From Candidatus Dadabacteria bacterium (lineage in GTDB: Bacteria; Desulfobacterota_D; UBA1144; Nemesobacterales; JAJCZQ01), in contig JAUXJP010000068.1 of the NCBI GenBank assembly GCA_030624695.1, positions 1 to 5,949 on the forward strand: a stretch of 5,949 nucleotides of DNA, read 5' to 3'. A model generated the notes under the pieces. It was given only the letters and a program-made list of their open reading frames with translations. It was not told where the DNA came from and did no database searches. The position numbers and the translations under genes were made by a program. Below, in pieces: positions 1 to 5,715 of this stretch; position 1 is the first letter of the stretch, and each line of letters opens with the position of its first letter.

Positions 1-692
1 AGAAAAAAATGGCTGTTGGCTGCAATAAATTTATAAACATCAATTGCTGTATTTCGTGGTATTCCCAAAGAAAATAATGGTTCAACCATACTTTTTATAA
101 AAATATTGGTACAGGCACCATGACGGTTATGACATTCGTCACCCATTTGGATTCCCTGTGAAAGAATATTCCAAATTAATATTCCACCAGATTTTTTTAC
201 TGCTTTTTTCATAACAGGGGCAAAAACGTCCCTTATCCAGTTAAGGCGTGCTAATGTTTCTTTGCCAAAAGCCCCGAACCAAAGGACCTGGCCACCACCC
301 TCATTAAAAGTGGAAAATGCTTCCTTACCGCTTGTTATATCTTTTGTGATTATCACCGGCATTGATGCTGAAATTATGCCTGTCATTGGGCCTACGCAGT
401 CATGATGATGATTTGGTGAAAGTGTAATTTTATTTTTTTGTAATAGTTTTTCTGCAGCTGAATCGCTTTTAGCAAGCCCTTCAAATATTAAGGCACCTTT
501 TACTGCCCTTTTCATCGGGTTGCACATCCGCCTCCAGCTAATCGGAGGACCGGAATGAAGAATTGTAGTCGGAGTTATGCCGGGTATTACTTTCAAGGCC
601 GTATCTACCCCTTTAAAGACCGGCTCTGTAGATAAAAGCAGTTGCAGAGCATATGAATTAGCGTCATCAATAATTGTAGGAAGATTTTTTAT
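1..692 (-). CDS. DUF1116 (AllG/YlbE-like) protein, N-terminal part; C-terminus beyond the left edge
   Basis: Manual translation of the minus strand gives 230 uninterrupted codons from about 692 to the window edge. Recognised family features, numbered from codon 690-692, are ILHSGPPISWRRMCNPM (44-60), KGALIFEGLAK (65-75), SPNHHHDCVGPMTGIISASMP (the first residue is 92), NEGGGQVLWFGA (130-141) and MGDECHNRHGA (183-193). These are typical of DUF1116 proteins such as E. coli YlbE/AllG, described as a subunit of catabolic oxamate carbamoyltransferase together with FdrA (AllF) and YlbF (AllH). Family members are roughly 400-480 residues, so about half is missing here. It is the fourth gene of a minus-strand operon, 21 nt after the stop of the XRE-cupin gene and in the same frame. 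No ATG, GTG or TTG precedes the conserved region. The best candidate start is AUA at 690-692, 8 nt after a GAGG. The family call is firm. The substrate (oxamate or another carbamoyl donor) is inference. Confidence 0.85.
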   Translation of the reverse strand, partial: MKNLPTIIDDANSYALQLLLSTEPVFKGVDTALKVIPGITPTTILHSGPPISWRRMCNPMKRAVKGALIFEGLAKSDSAAEKLLQKNKITLSPNHHHDCVGPMTGIISASMPVIITKDITSGKEAFSTFNEGGGQVLWFGAFGKETLARLNWIRDVFAPVMKKAVKKSGGILIWNILSQGIQMGDECHNRHGACTNIFIKSMVEPLFSLGIPRNTAIDVYKFIAANSHFF

Positions 693-700
693 TTTATTGT

Positions 701-704
701 CCTC
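701..704 (-). promoter_or_regulatory. Candidate Shine-Dalgarno GAGG for the DUF1116 gene
   Basis: On the minus strand the sequence reads TGAGGACAATAAAATA. GAGG is followed by 8 nt and then an in-frame AUA codon at 690-692. The spacing is normal for bacterial initiation and supports a non-canonical start there. The nearby ATG at 704-706 is in another frame and reads only M-R-T-I-K before a stop. Confidence 0.4.
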
Positions 705-713
705 ATTTATTTT

Positions 714-1301
714 TTATGATGTTGCGATTGAAAGTACCCAGATTAATTTTGCGGGGTCCTTCCCAATATTTTTCCATCCATGGTTTAAATGGGTCTTAAA
801 ATGCAAACTATCACCAGATTTTAAATAATAAGTTTTTTTATTTATATTGAATTCCATTTTTCCCTGAAGGCAGTAAATAAGTTCTTCCCCACTGTGACTC
901 ATACTTTTCTTACCACTTGAGGCTCCTACCTGTACCGTCGCGTATGCCGCTGTCATAATGAATTCCCCATACTTGGTAGCAGAAATTCCCTGCAGATCTA
1001 ACCCTTTTTTAAAGGTAAAAATAGTTTCACGCTCTTTAGATTTAGTCAGGTACGCGTCTCTTGCCTCTGTTTCTTCTTCTACAAAATTGGTGATTTTCTT
1101 TCCAAGTGCATCCGAAATCTTCATCATTGTGGTAATTGTCGGCTGAATACCTTTTGATTCAATTTTATGAATTGCCGCTGCGGAAATACCTGACCTGTGA
1201 GACAGGTCTTTTAAGGACCAGCCCTTTTCAGATCTGATGGTTTTAATTTTCTCACCTAATCTCGCAACAATCTGCTCAATTTTCTCGTTTTGCTTAACCA
1301 T
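714..1301 (-). CDS. XRE-family transcriptional regulator with C-terminal cupin domain
   Basis: A 195-residue protein with the usual length and layout of the XRE-cupin (HTH_3 plus cupin_2) regulators. Residues about 14-70 form the helix-turn-helix domain: LGEKIKTIRSEKGWSLKDLS, then SGISAAAIHKIESKGIQPT as turn and recognition helix, then a final helix, MMKISDALG. Residues about 118-192 form a small beta-barrel cupin, with MSHSGEELIYCLQGKMEF (134-151), YYLKSGDSLHF and HLNHGWKN. H136, E140, H171 and H174 are candidate ligand or metal contacts. Such proteins usually sense a small metabolite and regulate the operon that encodes them. The start is firm: ATG overlaps the end of the AIR synthase-like gene by 8 nt (ATGGTTAA), and AAAAGG lies 6 nt upstream, so translation is probably coupled. 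Its DNA target is unknown, but the palindrome at 2778-2816 in front of the operon is the obvious candidate. Confidence 0.9.
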   Translation of the reverse strand: MVKQNEKIEQIVARLGEKIKTIRSEKGWSLKDLSHRSGISAAAIHKIESKGIQPTITTMMKISDALGKKITNFVEEETEARDAYLTKSKERETIFTFKKGLDLQGISATKYGEFIMTAAYATVQVGASSGKKSMSHSGEELIYCLQGKMEFNINKKTYYLKSGDSLHFKTHLNHGWKNIGKDPAKLIWVLSIATS

Positions 1302-2277
1302 TTATAACCTTTTCAGCTTTCGAATTATTTATTCCTATATATGAATGTGTATTTAAGTCCCAGAAAAGTTCTTTATTTCCGTTCATAATAAAAAATATTT
1401 TCTTATCAGCTGTTACATTTCCGATTTTTTCACATAATAGGCCATGTTTTTTAAATTTTTCCTGTACTTTTGAACTGTTTTCCGGTCTTACAGAGAGAAC
1501 AAAACCATAGCTTGGAAAAGTAAGTAACCATTTCTCCAATGAAACTCCGAGTGGAATAGTAATTTCGTCTGTGAATATCTCTGCTCCTTTTTTTGAACAC
1601 TCAAGCAGCATTAATATTGATCCGATAGAACCTGCCATGCTTATATCTTTAGCTGCATCGGCAAGTCCCTGTTCAGCAATGTGGGGTAGAATTTCTAACT
1701 GCCTTAAAAGTTCATCACTGTTTAGTTCACTTGATGAGTCCCAGAAATTGTTATCAGCTACAAATTTACCTTTAGCACTTGTTACAATAAGCAAATCATC
1801 ACCGTCTTTTGCATTAAAGCTTGTCAGCAGTTTCTTTGCTTTACCTAATATGGATACGGAAAGAGCTGATTCTTTTGAATCACTATTAATATGGCCGCCT
1901 ACTACCGGTACGCCATACCTTGTAGAGTTGTCGTAAATACCTGAAAGCACTTCTTTTATTTGTTTATCACTTGAAGAGAAAAGTACATCAAGAATTGCAA
2001 CCGGCCTGCCGCCCATTGCATATATATCACTTATATTAGTTAATACCGAGATCCTGCCCGCTAAATATGGGTCTGATTTAAGAAGTGGTTGAAAAACACC
2101 CTCAGCAGCAAAAAGAAGGTATTCACCTTTATTTTCTATAGCTGCTGCATCATCGCCCAGAAATACATTTTTTCCATCTATAACAGCATAATCAGGTAAA
2201 TAGTTCCATATATTAGCTATAGCGGTTTTATCTTTAATTTGAGGTGAGGAATGTAAATTTTTAATTAGGTCTTTCAT
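1294..2277 (-). CDS. AIR synthase-related protein, Sll0787 family (PurM/SelD/HypE/ThiL superfamily)
   Basis: A 327-residue ATP-dependent enzyme-like protein. Superfamily motifs in order are: GDDAA at 41-45, the glycine- and aspartate-rich ATP/metal motif; NISDIYAMGGRP at 81-92, matching the classic NDLxAMGG-type segment; GGHINSD at 127-133, comparable to the GGHT/GGET loop; and DISMAGSIGSILML at 211-224, at the start of the C-terminal half. The N-terminus (MKDLIKNLHSSPQIKDK) and the adjacent Sll0786-type acetyltransferase point to the Sll0787 family of the Nit1C nitrogen-starvation cluster. In mycobacteria the two are fused, as in MSMEG_0567. The reaction is not established. Superfamily relatives phosphorylate amides, carboxamides or selenide, and HypE dehydrates a thiocarbamoyl group to a nitrile. 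It starts 29 nt after the acetyltransferase stop, with only a weak ribosome site (GAG next to the ATG), and its last codons overlap the regulator gene. Confidence 0.85.
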   Translation of the reverse strand: MKDLIKNLHSSPQIKDKTAIANIWNYLPDYAVIDGKNVFLGDDAAAIENKGEYLLFAAEGVFQPLLKSDPYLAGRISVLTNISDIYAMGGRPVAILDVLFSSSDKQIKEVLSGIYDNSTRYGVPVVGGHINSDSKESALSVSILGKAKKLLTSFNAKDGDDLLIVTSAKGKFVADNNFWDSSSELNSDELLRQLEILPHIAEQGLADAAKDISMAGSIGSILMLLECSKKGAEIFTDEITIPLGVSLEKWLLTFPSYGFVLSVRPENSSKVQEKFKKHGLLCEKIGNVTADKKIFFIMNGNKELFWDLNTHSYIGINNSKAEKVING

Positions 2278-2306
2278 CTCAATTAATTATCTTTATTGTA
2301 AAACCA

Positions 2307-2756
2307 TTAACCTTTGCCAAGGTCCGCTTCCATTAACTGATGGGGCTTCCCATGATGAGAAAACATTTCTCCTACTGGTTTCCAGTCGAGCCTTTTAAAA
2401 AATTTTACGTTTTGTGGTTGAACGTATGCCAGGAATTTGGTACATCCCCTGGCTTTAACAGACTTTACGGCAAATCTGACAAGATTATAACCAACCCTTC
2501 CGTTGCGAAACCCATTTGAAGCACTCAAACGACCTCCAACCCAGGTATCACCTTCCGTATTATAGCACCTTACAGCACCGACCATCTTTCCTGTAGCATT
2601 TTGCACGGCGGCTATATGAATTGCATCCTTGTCATAATCATCTATATCTGATTCGGGAAAAATATTTTGCTCTTTAACAAATATGTCATTCCTGATTTTA
2701 AAATACTCTTTTAACTCTTCGTCACTGTTAATAATTTTAAAATCATATTCAGGCAT
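2307..2756 (-). CDS. GNAT N-acetyltransferase, MSMEG_0567/Sll0786 family
   Basis: A 149-residue single-domain GNAT protein. The N-terminal half has EYFKIRNDIFVKEQNIFPESD (the first residue is 17) and DKDAIHIAAV, typical of the family's beta1-alpha1 region. The acetyl-CoA binding motif A spans about 73-98: VGGRLSASNGFRNGRVG, with the pyrophosphate loop at R84-x-G86-R-x-G89. KARGCTKFLAYVQPQNVKFFKRLDW (the first residue is 101) followed by HHGKPHQLMEADL near the C-terminus is strongly reminiscent of Sll0786/MSMEG_0567 acetyltransferases of the Nit1C cluster. The natural substrate is unknown. It is the first gene of the minus-strand operon. A TTGACT-17-TATTAT promoter and a perfect palindrome lie immediately upstream. 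No Shine-Dalgarno is visible before the ATG (preceding bases TTCTAAAA), which is unusual for the lead gene. The start is nevertheless supported by the family's N-terminal length. Confidence 0.88.
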   Translation of the reverse strand: MPEYDFKIINSDEELKEYFKIRNDIFVKEQNIFPESDIDDYDKDAIHIAAVQNATGKMVGAVRCYNTEGDTWVGGRLSASNGFRNGRVGYNLVRFAVKSVKARGCTKFLAYVQPQNVKFFKRLDWKPVGEMFSHHGKPHQLMEADLGKG

Positions 2757-2777
2757 TTTTAGAATTTTTTACATGCA

Positions 2778-2816
2778 CATTTACTATAATTGACATAATA
2801 TCAATTATAGTAAATG
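2778..2816. promoter_or_regulatory. Perfect 16-bp inverted repeat, probable operator
   Basis: The left arm CATTTACTATAATTGA (2778-2793) and right arm TCAATTATAGTAAATG (2801-2816) are exact reverse complements, separated by CATAATA (2794-2800). There is no mismatch over 32 arm bases. No T-run follows, and the site covers the -10 box, spacer and start region of the GNAT promoter. It therefore reads as an operator for a dimeric regulator, not a terminator. The likely ligand-responsive protein is the XRE-cupin encoded in the same operon, but this is inference. Confidence 0.7.
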
Positions 2817-2823
2817 AAGTCAA
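2795..2823 (-). promoter_or_regulatory. Sigma70-like promoter for the GNAT operon
   Basis: On the minus strand, TTGACT (2818-2823) is followed by exactly 17 nt and then TATTAT (2795-2800). Transcription would start near 2787-2789, giving a leader of about 30 nt before the GNAT ATG. The -10 box lies inside the spacer of the palindrome described separately, so a bound protein would block or remodel the promoter. Confidence 0.6.
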
Positions 2824-3082
2824 TCAATTCTTTTTTATAATAAATAATTTTTTAAAGACTAATATGTTGGCTATATATTTAACTATTTTTTCTTCTCATA
2901 TTAAATATTGTTTATTTCTTACTATTCACTAATTCCTATTAATACACTGTTATTATTGCACAATATAGTGTTAGCAAGATTCATCAAAAAGAAAAAAGAA
3001 ATATTTAAACAGATTTAAATTACCAAATTATTTAAAACTTGTTAAAATTATTTTCCATATAATATTGCATTGCTAATTAAAC

Positions 3083-3112
3083 TTGACTTAATTGTCGCTT
3101 TTCCTCTATACT
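3083..3112 (+). promoter_or_regulatory. Sigma70-like promoter for the fmdB-amidohydrolase operon
   Basis: TTGACT (3083-3088), an 18-nt spacer and TATACT (3107-3112) precede the zinc ribbon gene. The predicted start is near 3118-3120, leaving a leader of about 24 nt that holds AGGA (3128-3131) 11 nt before the ATG. Confidence 0.55.
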
Positions 3113-3119
3113 GTAAATA

Positions 3120-3135
3120 TCAACTATAGGAAATT
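3120..3135 (+). promoter_or_regulatory. Diverged copy of the operator half-site
   Basis: TCAACTATAGGAAATT matches the right arm of the palindrome at 2801-2816 at 13 of 16 positions. It starts at the predicted transcription start of the rightward operon, close to the position that the half-site takes at the leftward promoter. The upstream arm is only weakly conserved (CTTTTCCTCTATA, 3098-3110). Confidence 0.35.
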
Positions 3136-3142
3136 ACCATAA

Positions 3143-3511
3143 ATGCCTATTTACGAATACAACTGCAGTGACTGCAATAAAATCGTTTCAATCCTTTTTC
3201 TAAGTATCTCTGAAGCAAATAATGAAGAATGCCTTTGTCCTGAGTGTGGTAAAAATAACCTGACACGCGTCCTTTCAGGAGTTTCCGTTCTTAAGGGCGG
3301 TAAAAAACCCATACAGCAAAAACCCGGGAAATCATACAATAACGATTCAAAATCACTTTCTGAAACAATGCGAAGAGAAAAATCTAAATCCAGGCAGAAT
3401 TATGGGGATGATTTTAAAGAAGTTGCCCACCGGCTTGAAAAGGGAGAGAATGCGAATTCTATTGAAAAGTCCTTTAGAAAACGAGTAGGTGAAGAAATGG
3501 AAACACATTAA
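3143..3511 (+). CDS. FmdB-type zinc ribbon protein
   Basis: A 122-residue protein. It begins MPIYEYNCSDCNK, the hallmark FmdB/putative regulatory zinc ribbon start, with paired cysteines C8-x2-C11 and C32-x2-C35 (CPEC) as probable Zn ligands. LTRVLSGVSVLKGG follows, matching the usual 'phenylalanine/valine-rich strand then glycine' end of the ribbon. After about residue 50 the chain is charged, lysine/serine-rich and probably disordered or helical (residues 74-120), a common tail in this family. FmdB was first described beside formamidase genes and proposed to regulate amide metabolism. Its molecular role is poorly defined. It leads a two-gene operon with the amidohydrolase 42 nt downstream. 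AGGA lies 11 nt before the ATG. Confidence 0.88.
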   Translation: MPIYEYNCSDCNKIVSILFLSISEANNEECLCPECGKNNLTRVLSGVSVLKGGKKPIQQKPGKSYNNDSKSLSETMRREKSKSRQNYGDDFKEVAHRLEKGENANSIEKSFRKRVGEEMETH

Positions 3512-3553
3512 TAATTGATCAAATAAAAATTAAATTTATTTAGGGGGTATGAT

Positions 3554-4411
3554 ATGGACATAGTTAAAAGAAAAAGGTTGTTTGACAATCACAGTCATAT
3601 AGGACCTGTAGCGGGATTTGCTTACTACGGTTTGCCAGAAGCAGTTAAACCCACCACTGATTATCAAACCACGGATGAATATATAAAGGGTATGAATAAG
3701 CATAAAGTGGACAGGGCCCTTGTTATGTCTAATTACGGTTTTCCAGATTCAGCACAGCCATTTGGACTAAACCCATTAGTTGCTGAAAGCGCAGAAACAT
3801 CACATGACCGTTTACTTGGTGCAATATGGGTATCTGCCCTGCCAAAGGACAAAGAGCGTACGGAAGAAGCACTTAAACTTATTGGTGAAAAGGGAATGAT
3901 TGCCCTAAAAACCACCTGTTTACTTGGCGGTACATTTAACCCTGCAGAGTGGGACGACGAATCTGCCGAGCTTTGGAAAATGATTTTAGATGCAGGTGCT
4001 AAACACGACATGCCTCTTCATATACACACTAGCCCGGGCGGAGGCTCAGATATTGACAATGCTATTGCCCTAATTAAGGAATACGGCATAAGTAACAAAA
4101 TTCATGTTGTTCATATGGGCGGTGGAGTTAGTGGTCATATAAAATTTGTACCCCGGTTTTTTGATTTGATAGAAGAAGGTTTCCAGGTTTATACCGATTC
4201 ATCATGGGCCGTAGGGTTTGGTTCCAGTTGGATACTTAAGGAAATAGAAGAGAGAGGAATTGGAGCTGACCGGTTCTTATTCGGATCAGATATTCCCTGG
4301 AGTGATTTTGCCTCAGAGTACTGGAAAATAGAAGGTGCAGAAGTTTCAGAAGAACTAAAAGAGAATATTTTCTGGAATAATGCTGAAAAGCTTTACAGTA
4401 AATTCTGGTAA
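3554..4411 (+). CDS. Amidohydrolase_2 family metal-dependent hydrolase/decarboxylase
   Basis: A 285-residue TIM-barrel protein with the amidohydrolase_2 signature. DNHSHIG gives the H13-x-H15 metal pair on strand 1. PLHIHTS (154-160) supplies H156 or H158, VVHMGGG (185-191) supplies H187, and FGSDIPW (243-249) supplies the strand-8 aspartate D246. The closing SEELKENIFWNNAEKLY resembles the common C-terminal helix, I...GNAxRLF. Family members hydrolyse lactones, amides or imides or decarboxylate aromatic acids; the substrate here cannot be read from the sequence. A strong Shine-Dalgarno (AGGGGGT, 3542-3548) lies 5 nt before the ATG. It is cotranscribed with the zinc ribbon gene, and such pairings may mean the ribbon assists or regulates the hydrolase. 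No convincing terminator hairpin follows the stop. Confidence 0.88.
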   Translation: MDIVKRKRLFDNHSHIGPVAGFAYYGLPEAVKPTTDYQTTDEYIKGMNKHKVDRALVMSNYGFPDSAQPFGLNPLVAESAETSHDRLLGAIWVSALPKDKERTEEALKLIGEKGMIALKTTCLLGGTFNPAEWDDESAELWKMILDAGAKHDMPLHIHTSPGGGSDIDNAIALIKEYGISNKIHVVHMGGGVSGHIKFVPRFFDLIEEGFQVYTDSSWAVGFGSSWILKEIEERGIGADRFLFGSDIPWSDFASEYWKIEGAEVSEELKENIFWNNAEKLYSKFW

Positions 4412-4644
4412 CAGACTTTTCCGTTGTAAAATAGCCATATTATAATTAAAAGTGTTGTATAACTTTCCGGGATTTTTGTTGTCGCCGCATAGATGTATTT
4501 ATAATTGCAAATATTTCGCTCATATGTGTAAATACTCCTGAATTTTAGCTTTGCAAAAATAAGAATCATATAATAAACGTAAATTTAAGATAAATTAGAT
4601 AGAATAGAATAAACAAATCAAAATATAGTATTATTTAATTTTTT
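4412..4644. other. AT-rich intergenic stretch before the tRNA gene
   Basis: I see no open frame with a ribosome site and no rho-independent terminator here. A TATAGT at 4624-4629, 15 nt before the tRNA, could be its -10 box, but no good -35 box is found at the right distance. Confidence 0.5.
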
Positions 4645-4718
4645 GCGGGTGTAGCTCAGCTGGCTAGAGCATTAGCTTCCCAAGCTAAGGGTCGCGGGTT
4701 CGAATCCCGTCACCCGCT
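4645..4718 (+). tRNA. tRNA-Gly (anticodon CCC)
   Basis: A 74-nt complete cloverleaf. The acceptor GCGGGTG (4645-4651) pairs perfectly with CACCCGC (4711-4717), with discriminator T at 4718. The D arm is GCTC/GAGC. The anticodon stem TTAGC/GCTAA encloses the loop TTCCCAA, giving anticodon CCC, which reads GGG glycine codons. The variable loop is 5 nt. The T arm GCGGG/CCCGT (one G-U pair) has the loop TTCGAAT. CCA is not encoded. The T-run (TTTTT, 4718-4722) at the end could serve as a simple termination or processing signal. I saw no second copy of the tRNA 3' end in the window that would mark an integrated element. Confidence 0.97.
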
Positions 4719-4743
4719 TTTTCATATTGTTTAATATTTACAG

Positions 4744-4932
4744 CTAGTTATAAAACATATTTAAAGCAACTCCTTCAATACCTAAAACAATTGCAAAATT
4801 ATGAATTTTATCCCTAGTTATATAAAAAGCTTGATAATCTAACTTGGGCAAATTTGTGTTTTTCGACATTTCTAATCTAAATAAATTTAAATAGCAAATT
4901 TCGTAGAAACAAAATTCGGTTTCTTGAATCAT
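4744..4932 (-). pseudogene. Short AT-rich frame, possible remnant of a TPP-enzyme C-terminus
   Basis: From the ATG at 4930-4932 (4 nt after the flavoprotein stop), 62 residues can be read, beginning MIQETEF. No intact family is recognised. The last part, KLDYQAFYITRDKIHN and on to GVALNMF, loosely matches the C-terminus of the TPP enzyme at the right edge (GIRVKTRDKLQSAL, then GFSLVEI). Both share the 13-base string TTTATCCCTAGTT on the plus strand (at about 4808 and about 5799). It may be a decayed duplicate, or simply non-coding DNA. An alternative start at 4956 would overlap the flavoprotein gene. Confidence 0.2.
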
Positions 4933-4933
4933 T
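4924..4933. repeat. Left copy of a 10-bp near-direct repeat flanking the GC-rich gene
   Basis: TTGAATCATT (4924-4933) matches TTGGATCATT (5681-5690) at 9 of 10 bases. On the minus strand both read AATGATYCAA, each with an ATG-ATY-CAA (M-I-Q) start. The two copies sit at the two ends of the GC-rich gene. Confidence 0.4.
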
Positions 4934-4936
4934 ATG

Positions 4937-5689
4937 TCATGACGGCATGTTCTCACGCATGTATTGCACAGCCTGTTTCATTGCAGCCATTTTCACCTGA
5001 TTTCGTTCCATCATGATCTTGTTCTGTTCCGCGATATTGATCTGGTAAGGATTGTCTCGCAGTAATTTGGCTGCAAAGATCAGGTTTTGTGCTGTTAGTT
5101 CGGCGTTGCGGCGGACATAAGGCGAAAGCTCACCGCCTGCTTCGATATAGCTCGCGCCCGGGCCAGCGTCACCTACCCAATAAAGGTCAGTGTTAGGCGG
5201 CACGGTCACACCGAAGTGCAGTAAGTTGGCGAAGGTATTCGCAACGCAATCATGTGAGCCGTCCTCATTGCCGGTGACAACGCAACCACACGCAGAGCCG
5301 TAGAGTGGAAATTGGCCGGTTTTTTCACACATTACCGTATGTGTAGTGCCGTCAAGGCGTTCGATAATGCGCTGGGCTACAGAGGAACGAACGCCCATCC
5401 AAATCGGCATGGCAGGGACGAAGATGTTGCAGCGTTTGATCTTCTCCAGAATTTTTGGCCACTCGTCGCCATCCCCTTCGTCGTTGCTGGTGCCGGGTTT
5501 GATGTCGTAATCGACTACACGAACGATCTCGGTTTCGATGTCCGGCTCGTGCGTTTTCAGCCGCTCAATAAGAAGATTGCAAAGCGCCTCGGTGTTTGAT
5601 ACCTCGGAGCTTTTCTTGAGTGTGCAGTTGAGAAAGAGGGCATAGAGTGGCCCCTCGACTTTTTGTTTGTGGAATATAGATTGGATCAT
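4937..5689 (-). CDS. Flavodoxin / NAD(P)H-dependent FMN reductase family protein, probably horizontally acquired
   Basis: A 250-residue protein of the flavodoxin_2/FMN_red fold. An N-terminal strand and phosphate-binding loop (LYALFLNCTLKKSSEVSNT, 15-33) correspond to the GSxRxxSNT-type FMN loop. RCNIFVPAMPIWMGVRSS (86-103) followed by VAQRIIERLD is the 'P-x-W-x-G..S..K.fiDR' flavin-ring segment. GCVVTGNEDGSHDCVAN (135-151) and HFGVTVPPNTDLYWVGDAG (the first residue is 158) complete the core. A charged helical tail follows. It probably uses FMN to reduce small molecules. The start is supported by GGAGGA (plus-strand 5698-5703) 8 nt upstream. The gene is much richer in G+C than everything around it (39/60 at 5101-5160), which points to recent transfer. 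It lies 26 nt after the TPP-enzyme stop, probably in the same transcript. Confidence 0.88.
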   Translation of the reverse strand: MIQSIFHKQKVEGPLYALFLNCTLKKSSEVSNTEALCNLLIERLKTHEPDIETEIVRVVDYDIKPGTSNDEGDGDEWPKILEKIKRCNIFVPAMPIWMGVRSSVAQRIIERLDGTTHTVMCEKTGQFPLYGSACGCVVTGNEDGSHDCVANTFANLLHFGVTVPPNTDLYWVGDAGPGASYIEAGGELSPYVRRNAELTAQNLIFAAKLLRDNPYQINIAEQNKIMMERNQVKMAAMKQAVQYMRENMPS

Positions 5690-5690
5690 T
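5681..5690. repeat. Right copy of the 10-bp near-direct repeat
   Basis: TTGGATCATT pairs with TTGAATCATT at 4924-4933. It contains the start codon of the flavoprotein gene. Confidence 0.4.
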
Positions 5691-5715
5691 TTTTATTTCC
5701 TCCTTTATTTTTTTT

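Larger units (their letters stand above)
2757..3142. other. Divergent intergenic region, 386 bp, very AT-rich
   Basis: This separates the leftward nitrogen-metabolism operon from the rightward fmdB-amidohydrolase operon. It contains the leftward promoter and palindrome (2778-2823) and the rightward promoter with a diverged half-site (3083-3135). The roughly 260 bp in between show no open frame with a ribosome site, no RNA fold that I recognise and no terminator hairpin. Confidence 0.8.

Noticed and set aside
577..828. Open plus-strand frame of 83 codons spanning the regulator-DUF1116 junction
   Set aside because: It is antisense to two real genes and its protein shows no recognisable domain.
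1571..1936. Open plus-strand frame of 121 codons
   Set aside because: It is antisense to the AIR synthase-like gene, with no family motif and no ribosome site.
2947..2972. CACT...AGTG partial palindrome in the intergenic region
   Set aside because: The arms match imperfectly and it lies far from both predicted promoters. Such matches are expected in AT-rich DNA.
5312..5599. Open plus-strand frame of 95 codons
   Set aside because: It is the antisense shadow of the GC-rich flavoprotein gene. The minus-strand frame has recognisable flavodoxin motifs and a good ribosome site.
4645..5689. tRNA-Gly as the attachment site of an integrated element carrying the GC-rich gene
   Set aside because: No integrase is present and no repeat of the tRNA 3' end is found downstream in the window. 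The composition break begins about 220 bp after the tRNA.
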